A stretch of 62,830 nucleotides of DNA from Polycladomyces subterraneus (GCF_030433435.1 NZ_JANRHH010000054.1:56687-119516); one strand, 5' to 3'. Counted from the first letter of the stretch, positions 51,089-60,272 are shown. Notes: a model not told the origin generated them from the sequence alone. Numbers and translations: made by a program.

Positions 51089-51527
51089 GCTTTCCCTCCT
51101 TTGCTTCCATCCGATATTTGATCTCCGTTTCTCCCACCACGCGGAACCCCAGTCGCTCGTACAAACGACGTGCGGGGTTCATTTTGAGCACCTGCAGCGT
51201 GACAGCCACCTCCTGCTGGTGCGCTTCCTCCAGCAACTGCCGGATCAGAGCCGTGCCGATCCCACGGTTTTGGAAGGTAGGCAACAGCTCAATATGACGC
51301 AGGTACCACTCATTCACTCGGCGATCCACAGCGAAAACGCCGGCGGGACGTCCGTCCACCTCGATAATCTGATCTGATCCGGGTTGGAATTTCCGTTTCA
51401 TATCCGCCCGTTCGGCGGCATCGTCCCACCCGCGCAAACGCTCCACATACCGGCGCATGTTAGTTTTGTTCAGCGCGAAGACAAACATGAAATCTGCCTC
51501 CGTGGACGGACGCAACCGCACCTTCAT
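51066..51527 (-). CDS. GNAT-family N-acetyltransferase
   Basis: 153 residues with the GNAT acetyl-CoA loop in LLPTFQNRGIGTALIRQLL and the C-terminal NPARRLYERLGFRVVGETE. The acceptor is unknown. ATG at 51527 has GGGGG about nine bases before it and overlaps the stop of the epimerase gene (ATGA), and its own end overlaps the phosphoesterase gene by 23 bp, which indicates translational coupling on both sides. Confidence 0.86.
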   Translation of the reverse strand: MKVRLRPSTEADFMFVFALNKTNMRRYVERLRGWDDAAERADMKRKFQPGSDQIIEVDGRPAGVFAVDRRVNEWYLRHIELLPTFQNRGIGTALIRQLLEEAHQQEVAVTLQVLKMNPARRLYERLGFRVVGETEIKYRMEAKEGKHANRLVF

Positions 51528-52288
51528 ACCAGCCATCCCCCTGCTTTTAAATAAGCCGCGCTCCGTTTCACTTCCTCTATCGGGGAAACCCCCTCCCTGC
51601 ACGCATCCTGTTCGACGATGAACCATTCTGTCCCCGCTTCCGTTCCGGCCGTGATCACCGCGCCCACATCAAGCAGTCCGGAACCGACGGCGGCGAAAAA
51701 GTGATCCGGTGAATCCTCCATATCCTTCAGATGAATCATCAGTACGCGACCGGCATAGCGATGGATGTACTCTGCTTCTGACATTCCCGCTTTTTTCAAC
51801 CAATAGACATCCAGTTCTACCTTCACGTCCGCCTCCGCTGTTTGCTCCAGCAACCAATCCAGCGCCGGTTGATTCTGCACCCGATGTTCCAATTCAAAGT
51901 CGTGGTGGTGATAACCGAACCGCAAACCGTGCTCGCAACATACGCGGGCAATGTTGATCAGATCGCGAGCCAACGCTTGCGCCCCCTCCAATTGGGTGAT
52001 CCGCCCTGGCTCTACCCACGGGCAGATCAACGTGTCACATCCGATGGTCCGATGAAAGGCAATCACGTCCGGAAGGGCTGTTTTCAGCTCCTGCAATCCC
52101 ACATGGCTGGCAATGGGGTGCAATCCGGTCTCCTGCAGCAACCGCCGGATCTCCTCTGCGGACTTTCCGTGAAATCCGGCAAATTCCACCCCACGGTAAC
52201 CCATCCGGGCAATGGTGTGCAGCACGGTCGCCATATCTTGTTCCATTTCCCGCCGCAAGGTGTACAGTTGAAGTCCGATTTGAGGCAT
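51524..52288 (-). CDS. Sugar phosphate isomerase/epimerase-type TIM-barrel enzyme
   Basis: 254 residues of the AP endonuclease 2-like family: IGLQLYTLRREMEQD at strand 1, GVEFAGFHGKS, RFGYHHHDFELEH with metal-ligand histidines, KVELDVYWLKKAG, MIHLKDMEDSP and a final glutamate in EWFIVEQDACREG. Relatives act on keto-sugars and inositols. It is clearly distinct from the enzyme at 15.5 kb. ATG at 52288 has GAGGAGGG eight bases upstream; ATG at 52294 is too close to it. First gene of a three-gene operon. Confidence 0.87.
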   Translation of the reverse strand: MPQIGLQLYTLRREMEQDMATVLHTIARMGYRGVEFAGFHGKSAEEIRRLLQETGLHPIASHVGLQELKTALPDVIAFHRTIGCDTLICPWVEPGRITQLEGAQALARDLINIARVCCEHGLRFGYHHHDFELEHRVQNQPALDWLLEQTAEADVKVELDVYWLKKAGMSEAEYIHRYAGRVLMIHLKDMEDSPDHFFAAVGSGLLDVGAVITAGTEAGTEWFIVEQDACREGVSPIEEVKRSAAYLKAGGWLV

Positions 52289-52330
52289 ATGCATTTCCCT
52301 CCTCTGTTTCTTGCGAAATGTCTCTTCTAA

Positions 52331-52564
52331 GGCGTGTCTGGTGAATACTGTCCACGTTGTTTTCCAAATTCACTCCACCAGCGCCCTGCAAAGAAGCAGA
52401 TCATAACCGCTCCGACCCTGAGCGCTGGACGCGGACAAAGTATGCTTCTCTTAGAGGAAATTTCCCCGATTCCATTTCTGCGCTTTCCGGGTCTTCTCTC
52501 GGCCAGGTGATCAGTCGATCACTTGAGAAAACATTGCCCCCTTTCGAAAATGACCAGACACACC
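52331..52564 (+). repeat. Dispersed repeat family A, best-preserved copy
   Basis: Starts GGCGTGTCTGGTGA and ends TGACCAGACACACC, terminal inverted repeats with two mismatches in 14. The interior has CGCCCTGCAAAGAAGCAGA, GACGCGGACAAAGTATGC, TTCTCTTAGAGGAAATTTCC and CTGCGCTTTCCGGGTCTTC, in the family order. At 234 bp it defines the element's length. Confidence 0.75.
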
Positions 52565-52634
52565 TAGGCATGCCTGGTACATCCTCTAGGCAGGACACCT
52601 TCACATTTCGACCTTGGTCGGAATGTTCCTGTCG

Positions 52635-54380
52635 TTATTCGTCTACATGGCTGTATTTGTTTCGGTAATGGGACAGTGCCAACAGCGGCCATATGTAGCC
52701 ATAACTGTGATAATGAACGTAAAATTGCCCCGCCAAGCCGGCGCCTGTCGGGTATCGGAAAACACGGGGATCTTGCTTTTCAAGCAGTTCCAGCAGACAA
52801 CGGACGCCCGCCTTGATCTCCGGCGTCGGTCGGTCGTGAACTGCAATCAGTGCATCAAGGGCCCACGCTGTCTGGGAAGGCGTGCTGAAGGAAAGTGGTA
52901 CATATCGCCGCTCCCGGTCTCCCCGACAAGATTCCCCCCAGCCACCGTCCCGACGTTGCGTGCGCAACAGCCAACGAACGACCCGTCGCACAGTCGGGTG
53001 ACGCAGATCCCACCCCGCTGCGGCCAAACCGGTCAATGCGGCCCACGTTCCATACACGTACGTGATCCCCCAGCGGCCGAACCACGATCCGTCCCGCTGC
53101 TGATGTTCCGCCAACCAGGTGACAGCTTTTCTGATCACGGGATGACGGCGATCCAAGCCCGTGAACCGGCACACGCACTCCAGAGTTCGCCCTGTCAGGT
53201 CGGCTGTGGACGGATCGGTCCACACCGTGCGCGCGTCATGAAAAGGCAACAACCATTGCGGCCATTTCTTGTCCGTATTTTTTTCAAACGCCGACCAGCC
53301 GCCGTCGCGGTTCTGCATGGAAATCAACCAGGTCATGCCACGCTCCCACGCTGACCGATATTCGCCTCCTCGTTGACATACTGCCGGCGTCAAGGCGCGT
53401 AAACAGGCCGATGTGTCATCCATGTCCGGATTGATCGTGTTGATATCGGAAAAACCCCATCCTCCCGCAGGCACACCTGGATTTTTCAACGCCCAGTCCG
53501 TTCGTTTCGTCTGTTGACGGGACAACAGATAACGGAGACTCCGCTCGATGGCGGGGTGATCCGGCTTCAAACCGCTTTCCAACAGTGCGTGCTTGATCAG
53601 GGACGTATCCCATACCAAGGAATTGGTCTCCTGTAGATGAAGCCCCTCATCCAACGGATAGACAAACGCACGCAACCCCTGCATTGCCCGCACCAAGACC
53701 GGATGATCCTTGGGATAATCCAGCGCTAACAAGGCAAACACCATCAAAAACGTCGAGGTGAAGTAACTGTATAGCGTGCCGTCCGGTTCCAACCGCCAAT
53801 CATGAACGCCTCCGCCCACTTCAACGCTGCCTCGCGTCTGGACAATGTTCCGAATGCTCCGGCGGGGTACGATGCGAATGCGCTGTTCACCCACTCGTTC
53901 AACGGCGAATCCGACAGGATAAACGGAAGCTCATCCGGTTTCATCTCCTTGGGATACCGATCCCAAGGGAGATGTCCCAATAGTGACAGGACTACTTGGG
54001 TGAGTGAACCCACATGCTGTAAGCCGCCTCGGTGCCGGACGTATTCGCGTACCCGTCTCGCGTCCCGACCCCTCTGTTGCCAAGCGCCAGCATACATCAG
54101 GGCCGCTGGCATCCACAGTTGCAGACAAATTTCCTTCGGTCTCATCTTCGTACACCCTCCAGATCCCGTCTTTGTCCTGTCTGGCCAGAATCCACTCCAC
54201 CAATCCCTCTTCTAACCGTTTATCCCGCACTTCCAACAACTTCATCAGCAAGATCATATAGGCATCCGTCATAACGCCACTTTCAAAACAAAAAGTCCAT
54301 CGGCCGTCGGCTTCCTGACAACGTAACAAGGATTCACGCAAACGATCGATCGTCGCTTCCACCCGTTCCATTAAAGACAT
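52635..54380 (-). pseudogene. Squalene-hopene/curcumene cyclase-type gene with frameshifts and a deletion
   Basis: Three successive frames encode one terpene cyclase of the squalene-hopene cyclase/SqhC type. Frame 1 (from 54380) reads ADGRWTFCFESGVMTDAY to EGNLSATVDA. Dropping one C near 54109 joins it to ALMYAGAWQQRG in frame 2. Near 53885 the reading moves to frame 3, which holds the acid motif PDMDDTSA and several QW repeats (DGGWSAFEKN, DGSWFGRWG, DGGWGESC). About 45 residues between the second and third part are missing relative to Bacillus SqhC. Two shifts plus a deletion argue for a dead gene, not a sequencing error. Confidence 0.75.
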
Positions 54381-54450
54381 GCCTCTCTCCCCCCGTTCTT
54401 TCTCCTAGCTACCTACCACCTTATTCAGCCAGGGAGAAAAAAAGAAAAGA

Positions 54451-54556
54451 GGCTACTACAAAGTGGTTGGCGTACCACGGTTCCGGGTGCACCGATTTTC
54501 CGTCGCGTGCGGAGTGAAGACGGGAAATCGGTGTTCGCGTACTTTGTCAACAACCT
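54451..54556 (+). repeat. Dispersed repeat family B, copy 4 (palindromic)
   Basis: Ends with GACGGGAAATCGG and ACTTTGTCAACAACCTG as in copy 1. CACCGATTTTCCGTC and GACGGGAAATCGGTG can pair over almost their full length, so the copy is one long hairpin; CAAAGTGGTTG at the left and ACTTTGTCAACAACC at the right are the outer arms. Confidence 0.6.
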
Positions 54557-54576
54557 GAAAAAGGGTGATTCCATAG

Positions 54577-54617
54577 AAAAAGCCGGGTTCCCCCTTGAAA
54601 AGGGTTTGCCCGGCTAC
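54577..54617 (-). terminator. Terminator after the OYE-family gene
   Basis: On the minus strand AGCCGGG pairs with CCCGGCT and, inside it, ACCCTTT pairs with AAGGGGG; it is followed by TTTTTCTATGG. Confidence 0.7.
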
Positions 54618-54711
54618 TGATGATAGGTCCAATTCATACGGGGCCCATACCCGTTTTCACTCTAACACTGCTTCTGAAGAGGAGGGAGTTTCCCGCCGAT
54701 TCACCCACTCC

Positions 54712-55731
54712 TTAAAACGCCCGCGCATACTGCTTGGGCAACACGGGAGACCGTCCCAACTCCAACGCCGCGTGGTTGGCCCAATACGGATCGCGCAACA
54801 TAGCCCGTCCGATGGCTACCATATCAGCTTGCCCATTTTGCAGCACCATTTCCGCCACTTTCGGATCATCCAAACCACCGACGGCGATTACCGGCACCCC
54901 CACCGCTTCCCGAATGGCAGCGGCAAACGGTACCTGGTATCCAGGTACACCCGTCTTGATCGGCGGAGCCACAGGGCTTTCGCCACCGCTGCTTACGTCA
55001 AACGCGTCCACCCCCAGCTCATGGAACAGACGGCAACGCTCGATCGTATCTTCCAAAGTGTACCCGCCTTCCGTATATTCCACAGCCGACAGTCTCATCA
55101 AAAGCGGCATGTCGTCAGGAATCCGTTGGCGAACCGTCTGAATCACCTCGGCAGCAAACCGTTCCGGTTCTCCGTATTCATCTGTCCGACGGTTGGAAAG
55201 TTTGGACAGGAATTGATGGATCAAATACCCATGAGCACCGTGCAATTCGATCGTATCGAATCCGGCCGCCACCGCCCGCTCCGCAGCCTTTCCGAAGGCC
55301 TCTACCAATTCCTTGACTTCGTCGGTGGTCAACTCATGCGGTACACGAAACCGGTCCGAAAACGGAACAGCTGACGGTGCCTGGGGACGAAGGCTGTCCG
55401 ACTCCGCTTTTCGACCTGCGTGCGCGATTTGGATACCCACTTTGGCCCCGTATTGGTGACATGCTTCCACGATGCGCCGGAACGATGGAATGTGTTCATC
55501 CGACCAAATTCCCAGGTCCTTGTCGGTGATGCGACCGTCCGGATGTACGTCCGTCATTTCGATCATGATCAGACCCGTTCCGCCGACGGCCCGGGAAACA
55601 TAGTGAACGTAATGCCAGTCGTTGGGATGACCGTCCAAAGTGTCCACGCTATACTGACACATCGGAGACATCATGATACGGTTTTTGACTGTCATTCCAC
55701 GCAATGTGATGGGATCGAACAAACCAGCCAT
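54712..55731 (-). CDS. NADH:flavin oxidoreductase, Old Yellow Enzyme family (NamA/YqjM type)
   Basis: A TIM-barrel FMN enzyme of 339 residues with the YqjM-class landmarks: NRIMMSPMCQYS (the Cys that tunes FMN), GIQIAHAGRKAE, the catalytic pair in ELHGAHGYLIHQFLS, NRRTDEYG, and VIAVGGLDDP. It reduces activated C=C bonds of enals, enones or nitro compounds with NADPH and is linked to stress in Bacillus. ATG at 55731 is used; GGAGG stands about 13 bases upstream and a GTG at 55743 is too near it. Terminator follows. Confidence 0.92.
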   Translation of the reverse strand: MAGLFDPITLRGMTVKNRIMMSPMCQYSVDTLDGHPNDWHYVHYVSRAVGGTGLIMIEMTDVHPDGRITDKDLGIWSDEHIPSFRRIVEACHQYGAKVGIQIAHAGRKAESDSLRPQAPSAVPFSDRFRVPHELTTDEVKELVEAFGKAAERAVAAGFDTIELHGAHGYLIHQFLSKLSNRRTDEYGEPERFAAEVIQTVRQRIPDDMPLLMRLSAVEYTEGGYTLEDTIERCRLFHELGVDAFDVSSGGESPVAPPIKTGVPGYQVPFAAAIREAVGVPVIAVGGLDDPKVAEMVLQNGQADMVAIGRAMLRDPYWANHAALELGRSPVLPKQYARAF

Positions 55732-55743
55732 CGCTTCTTCCAC

Positions 55744-56055
55744 TCCTCCATCGCGAATGTGCCGTTCTTTTTTATCATAGCAAAAATATCATCCAAAAGT
55801 GAAGCAGATTGCAAAAGATAAGTTGTTATGGATGAATTAGTAAATGATAAGGTTTCCTTGTGGGATGAGAGGTTATCGTCCATTTTTGATTCCCTTTTTT
55901 CCACTTCCCTATTCCAGTTTGCATACAATACCCCAAGAATCGATCTTGATGATTCCTCCCATTAAGTCGGAATACCAAGCCGAATCCAAACAATCACTTC
56001 CTTTTGGATCAGTGTGTTCTTCGCACGAAGCTGCCAGGACATCCAAACAAATCCG
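55744..56055. other. AT-rich gene-free interval before czcD
   Basis: GC drops sharply here compared with the neighbours. A plus-strand frame of 45 codons (55828-55965) has no good ribosome binding site and is not called. No repeat A or B copy is visible. Confidence 0.4.
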
Positions 56056-56122
56056 CAAATGAAAATCATTTGTATGATCCATACAACGTTCACTTGATGT
56101 TTGTGAAAAGAAAGTGTACGAT
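56056..56122 (+). promoter_or_regulatory. czcD promoter region with inverted repeats
   Basis: TTGATG (56094-56099) and TACGAT (56117-56122) are 17 bp apart. GTTCAC and GTGAA flank the -35 box, and CAAATG/CATTTG (56056-56072) lies upstream. ArsR-type metal sensors such as CzrA bind sites of this TGAA/TTCA kind, so metal-responsive control is possible. Confidence 0.4.
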
Positions 56123-56171
56123 TATAACAGCTACTTGATAATAATGATTTTAATTAAGGCAGGGAAATGAT

Positions 56172-57107
56172 GTGAAAACATATGATTACCATCACCTGAA
56201 TCACGTAAAAGAACAGCAATCATCAAAGAAAACATTATGGATTACCCTATTGCTGACTTTAGTTTTTACAGTCGTAGAGATTGTAGGTGGTTTGTTATCC
56301 AATTCTCTCGCGCTATTGTCCGATTCGGCTCACATGATTTCGGATGTTCTCGCTTTGGGATTGAGCTTGACTGCTAGTTATCTGGCAACACGACACCCAA
56401 ATCGGAAATACACATTCGGTTTCCTTCGTTTTGAGATTATCGCTTCATTCCTAAATGGGCTGGCACTCGTCGTGATTGCCATTGGCATCTTCATTGAGGG
56501 TATACACCGATTGATTCAACCGCGAGACATTCACATGCAGCTGATGTTGATGATCGCTGCGGTGGGGTTGTTGGTAAACATTGTTCTCACCATCATTCTC
56601 AGCCGAAGCTCAAAGGAAGAAGAGAATTTGAACATTAAAAGTGCACTCTGGCACTTTATGGGAGACTTACTCAGTTCCGTCGGGATTATTGCTTCCTCCG
56701 TTTTGATATACTTTACAGGTTATTCCATTTTCGATCCATTAATCAGTATGATCATCGGTGGGATCATTTTCTACGGAGGTGCAAAGATTATCCGAGAATC
56801 GTTTCTGATTTTGATGGAAGCGGTCCCTGACAAGTTTGATCTTGATTCCATCCGCCAGGAAATCAGCAAGGTGGAAGGGGTAAAGGATGTCCATGAATTG
56901 CATTTGTGGGCTGTTTCTACTGACCACTACTCCTTAACGGCACATGTTTTCATTCAGGAAGATGTTCAACCGTTTGAGGTGATCCAAGCAATCAATCATA
57001 TCCTCAAAGAAAAATATGGCATCCAACATTCGACCATTCAAACCGAACATCCTGCTATTCATGATCATGGAGATTATGGAAAACAATTTATAATGACAAA
57101 ATGCTAA
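56172..57107 (+). CDS. czcD: Cation diffusion facilitator (CzcD-like zinc/cobalt exporter)
   Basis: 311 residues: a His-bearing N-terminus (YDYHHLNH), six membrane helices, and a C-terminal cytoplasmic domain (from about residue 210). Metal-site residues lie in LLSDSAHMISDV (helix 2) and LWHFMGDLLSSVG (helix 5). It exports Zn2+, Co2+ or similar ions in exchange for protons. The start is GTG with AGGGA. Codon and base use are AT-richer than all neighbours, and no metal-sensor gene is adjacent, which suggests acquisition by transfer. Confidence 0.92.
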   Translation: MKTYDYHHLNHVKEQQSSKKTLWITLLLTLVFTVVEIVGGLLSNSLALLSDSAHMISDVLALGLSLTASYLATRHPNRKYTFGFLRFEIIASFLNGLALVVIAIGIFIEGIHRLIQPRDIHMQLMLMIAAVGLLVNIVLTIILSRSSKEEENLNIKSALWHFMGDLLSSVGIIASSVLIYFTGYSIFDPLISMIIGGIIFYGGAKIIRESFLILMEAVPDKFDLDSIRQEISKVEGVKDVHELHLWAVSTDHYSLTAHVFIQEDVQPFEVIQAINHILKEKYGIQHSTIQTEHPAIHDHGDYGKQFIMTKC

Positions 57108-57228
57108 AAACCACTGCTTGACTAACCGAAACATTGTTCAAAATAAAATTAATATTATGATCTTTATGTAATATGATTCAGACACATCCTACAACGCCCT
57201 GGGCAATATCCATCCCATCAAAAGCAAA

Positions 57229-57258
57229 TGTCAAGCAGACCCGATGGTCTGCTTGACA
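57229..57258. other. Perfect 12-bp inverted repeat
   Basis: TGTCAAGCAGAC and GTCTGCTTGACA are exact complements around CCGATG. No T-run follows on the plus strand and only a T-rich stretch on the minus strand, so a terminator is possible but not typical. Otherwise 57108-57414 shows no gene. Confidence 0.45.
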
Positions 57259-57414
57259 AAGCTTCGTGGAAAGGCGTCATCCGCTCGCGACACCGGGTTC
57301 CTCATCCTCCCACTCTTGAATCGCTGTGCTCAAAGGGACAGGTGTGAATTCGCCAGCCTGGATAAACCCAAACAAACAACCAGAGCACCCTCCGCTTTTC
57401 ACGAGGCCTCTTTT

Positions 57415-58098
57415 TCATTTATTCATCCATTTTTTCAACAGGGCGTTCAACAATTGCCGTCCGAATTCCTGCACGGAGAAATCTCCAGCTCCTTTTTGTA
57501 TATAGTAGGCCCGTTTCACCATCTCAATCATCCAAACCGGGACCTTCTTCCCCGCAATATACGGATAGTACAAATGATAGGCTTGGACGAGGTGATCCCA
57601 GCGTCCATCATTGCCCGGTTTCACATATTCGGACACATCGATGAGTTTGGCGTGGCCATCTTGCAACAGCACGTTTTTCAGATGGATATCACGCGGATTC
57701 AAGCCGACACTCCGTGCGTACCGCCGTGCTTCCTCCACTTCATCGATGATATTTTCGGGGATGTTCACGCCCTGGACCAGACAATCGTACAAAGTCATGC
57801 CTTCCTCGTAGCTCAATACGAGATATCGGTCTCCCGCACCATGACAGTCGGCAAAGTAAGGGGAACCGGCCAGCCGTTGATATGCCCGATATTCGCCCTC
57901 TTTGGCGTCCACCCGTTCCTTCGTGTACACCTTAAACACGATATCCGGGTATTCCGGGTGTCGTACGACCACCGCATCCGTACCAACGCCGATCAATTCC
58001 AACGGCGGCGGCAAATACTTGACAGTGACGGGCTCATTTTCCGGGTTGTACTCCAACTCGATTTGCTCTAACAGCGGTTCAACCGGTTTCCAAAACAT
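57415..58098 (-). CDS. Small Ser/Thr protein kinase-like protein
   Basis: 227 residues with a compact protein-kinase-like fold: a glycine loop ELIGVGTDAVVV, a lysine in IVFKVYTKE, hinge YLVLSYEEGMTLYDCL, a catalytic loop written NPRDIHLKNVLL and a metal-site DVSEY in place of DFG. This is the pattern of the small YrzF/YbdM-type kinases of Bacilli. It may phosphorylate proteins or a small molecule. ATG at 58098 has GAGGAGGG upstream. Divergent from the DUF3054 gene. Confidence 0.78.
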   Translation of the reverse strand: MFWKPVEPLLEQIELEYNPENEPVTVKYLPPPLELIGVGTDAVVVRHPEYPDIVFKVYTKERVDAKEGEYRAYQRLAGSPYFADCHGAGDRYLVLSYEEGMTLYDCLVQGVNIPENIIDEVEEARRYARSVGLNPRDIHLKNVLLQDGHAKLIDVSEYVKPGNDGRWDHLVQAYHLYYPYIAGKKVPVWMIEMVKRAYYIQKGAGDFSVQEFGRQLLNALLKKWMNK

Positions 58099-58244
58099 CC
58101 AGGCCCTCCTCGCTGGTTGAAAGCTCGCGTTTTCGCGACGACATTTCTTTTCGATCCCGTTGGCCGCCGCCTTCTTTTTCGGTCGCATCGATCCAAGCTT
58201 CCCCTACTTCGGTTATACTGAAACGGGGAAAAAGGAGGGATACG

Positions 58245-58631
58245 ATGCAAAGAAGCGCATCTATTATCAGTCTGATCGCAGGTGATCTGTTGGTATTGGT
58301 GTTGTTCACCGTGATCGGCCGAATCAGCCACAGCCTGCCATTGGCCGTTGGTGCCATACTTTGGACCACGTTTCCATTTGCGCTTGCTTGGTTGGTGATC
58401 GCCCCGTTGATGGGGCTGTACCGCCCAGACGTTCAAACCCGTTTTCTTTCCGTCACTTGGCGCGTAGGGCTGGCGGTGTTGGTTGCCGCGCCGCTAGGCT
58501 CATATTTGCGTGGCATTTTTCTCGGGCACCATATCATTTTCATTTTTTACGTGGTCACGACAGTCACACTTTTGTTGATGATGTGGTTGTGGCGATGGGG
58601 ATTTACCTGGTGGCGACGTCAATCCCGATGA
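58245..58631 (+). CDS. DUF3054 membrane protein
   Basis: 128 residues with four membrane helices (for example SLIAGDLLVLVLFTVIGRIS and the last, VVTTVTLLLMMWLWRWGF). The proline-containing FPFALAWLVIAPLMGLY fits DUF3054, whose function is unknown. AAAGGAGGG precedes the ATG. Its last 29 bp overlap the end of cbiB on the other strand. Confidence 0.75.
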   Translation: MQRSASIISLIAGDLLVLVLFTVIGRISHSLPLAVGAILWTTFPFALAWLVIAPLMGLYRPDVQTRFLSVTWRVGLAVLVAAPLGSYLRGIFLGHHIIFIFYVVTTVTLLLMMWLWRWGFTWWRRQSR

Positions 58632-59592
58632 TGACGAGTGCCAGCATACAGACATACAACCCCGTTGTCCAATACAAAACACGGATGGATTGGCAAATAT
58701 GACGCGGATGCAACGTCTCCGTCGGATCGCCCAAATGCCCCCGATGAGAAGGGACGCCCCTGTACCAATTGGTTCCGCCCAACCGGATATGCAAGCCGCC
58801 GGCCATCGCGGCCTCGGGAATGCCGCTGTTTGGGCTGGGATGGAGATGTGCGTCTCTCTTTATTATTTGCCATGCACGACGCCCATCCAAACGTAATATC
58901 CACATGGCCGCTAACATGGGCCATATGGTCAAACGGGCCGGCAGCCAATTGGCGAGATCGTCCAGCCGGGCGGAAGCCCATCCCAAATACAGATACCGCT
59001 CATCCCGATACCCGACCATGGCGTCCAGCGTGTTGACCGCCCGATACGCCATCGCCAGCGGGGCACCGCCGATCGCCGCAAAAAACAACGGCGCCGTCAC
59101 CGCATCCACGATATTTTCGGCGATCGTCTCCACCGCCCCGCGCACGATTTCCCTATCATCCAACCGCTCGGTATCCCTGCCCACCACCATGGATAACGCA
59201 CGCCTTGATTCTGTCAGATCCCCTTTGACCAGCGGTGACCAGATCGACCTGCCCGCGTCCGCCAATCCTTTCGTGGCGATGGTGATGGCGACGAGTACCG
59301 TTTCCACTCCCCACCCCAACCATGGGTGGACGGCATTAGCCAATTTTACCAACAACCCTGTGACGGCAAACGCTCCTCCCGCCACCACAACCGGCAAAAC
59401 GATCCCCAGCAGACGAGTGCGCATTGGTGTAAGTGTTCCCCTTTCTTTCCATCTGCCCATGATGCGCCGCAACTGCTTTTCGGTCGCCGCAATCGCTTTC
59501 CCCATACCGATGACTGGATGCGGCAGACAGCGGGGATCGCCGATCAGCCGGTCCAATATGTACGCGACCAGCAACATCCATGCAGTCATCAT
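58603..59592 (-). CDS. cbiB: Adenosylcobinamide-phosphate synthase
   Basis: CbiB/CobD membrane protein of 329 residues: it begins LVAYILDRLIGDPRCLPHPV and shows AENIVDAVTAPLFFAAIGG, RAVNTLDAMVGYRDERY and the late block PSPNSGIPEAAMAGGL. It attaches aminopropanol (phosphate) to adenosylcobyric acid during B12 synthesis or salvage. It starts inside the stop of cbiZ (ATGA overlap), so the two are coupled. GAGG stands ten bases upstream. Its 3' end overlaps the convergent DUF3054 gene by 29 bp. Confidence 0.93.
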   Translation of the reverse strand: MMTAWMLLVAYILDRLIGDPRCLPHPVIGMGKAIAATEKQLRRIMGRWKERGTLTPMRTRLLGIVLPVVVAGGAFAVTGLLVKLANAVHPWLGWGVETVLVAITIATKGLADAGRSIWSPLVKGDLTESRRALSMVVGRDTERLDDREIVRGAVETIAENIVDAVTAPLFFAAIGGAPLAMAYRAVNTLDAMVGYRDERYLYLGWASARLDDLANWLPARLTIWPMLAAMWILRLDGRRAWQIIKRDAHLHPSPNSGIPEAAMAGGLHIRLGGTNWYRGVPSHRGHLGDPTETLHPRHICQSIRVLYWTTGLYVCMLALVIIGIDVATR

Positions 59593-60272
59593 CCGCGCAA
59601 CGCCTCGATCACCGCGCAGTATACAGCTTGTCCGACTGCTTGTCCCAGAGGAGTGGCCAACCCGGCATAATGATGTACCACGTCTTCCAAGATACGCTGG
59701 GAAACCGCCACTGCCACCACATCGGTCGTCGTTCCCGTCGCCTGATCCCCGTCCCTATCCGTTACGTCCAGTACCTGCAATGCAGCCGTTTTCGCTTCGG
59801 TTGCCGTCATCACCACGTTAACCATGGCGGCTTCGGTCAGCCGACCGTCCACCAACAACAGGATATTAATCGTTCCCGGCGACGGCACATCCGTATAAAC
59901 AGGCCCCGGTTTTCCCGCCCGCGCCGCATTGCTCACCCCTGCCGTCACCACAGCCGTCACCGTTACCCCTGTTTCCGACCTCTTCACCACAGCGGCCCGG
60001 TCCGTCCATGCCGCTGTCAACAGAACAACGGTCTGTTCAGCATCAAATCCGTGATCCGCCATCCACTCTTTTGTCTCACGGATGGGGTCCGCCTCACAAT
60101 ATCCATGCGGTACGTGCCGATTCACCAGAAGGTTGGTCCGGCACCAACCGCCATTGACCGGTGCGTTGCTGAGCACACTCCACTCTCGCTCCATCCGAAC
60201 GGCTACATAATCAGCCCCGATGCGATAGGAGACACCATTTTCCGTCCATTGTCGTATCTGCGTCGAATGCAT
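59589..60272 (-). CDS. cbiZ: Adenosylcobinamide amidohydrolase
   Basis: 227 residues of the CbiZ family: WSVLSNAPVNGGW, NRHVPHGYCE, VVLLTAAWTDRAAV, VTAGVSNAARAGKPG and GTINILLLVDGRL are all present. It removes the aminopropanol side chain of salvaged cobinamide or pseudo-B12 to give cobyric acid, which the downstream cbiB product can rebuild. ATG at 60272 has CGGAGG upstream; the open frame extends further without a better start. I see no cobalamin riboswitch before it and no B12 importer in the window. Confidence 0.9.
   Translation of the reverse strand: MHSTQIRQWTENGVSYRIGADYVAVRMEREWSVLSNAPVNGGWCRTNLLVNRHVPHGYCEADPIRETKEWMADHGFDAEQTVVLLTAAWTDRAAVVKRSETGVTVTAVVTAGVSNAARAGKPGPVYTDVPSPGTINILLLVDGRLTEAAMVNVVMTATEAKTAALQVLDVTDRDGDQATGTTTDVVAVAVSQRILEDVVHHYAGLATPLGQAVGQAVYCAVIEALRG

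Noticed and set aside
55828-55965. 45-codon plus-strand ORF in the AT-rich gap before czcD
   Set aside because: No acceptable ribosome binding site and no recognisable features.
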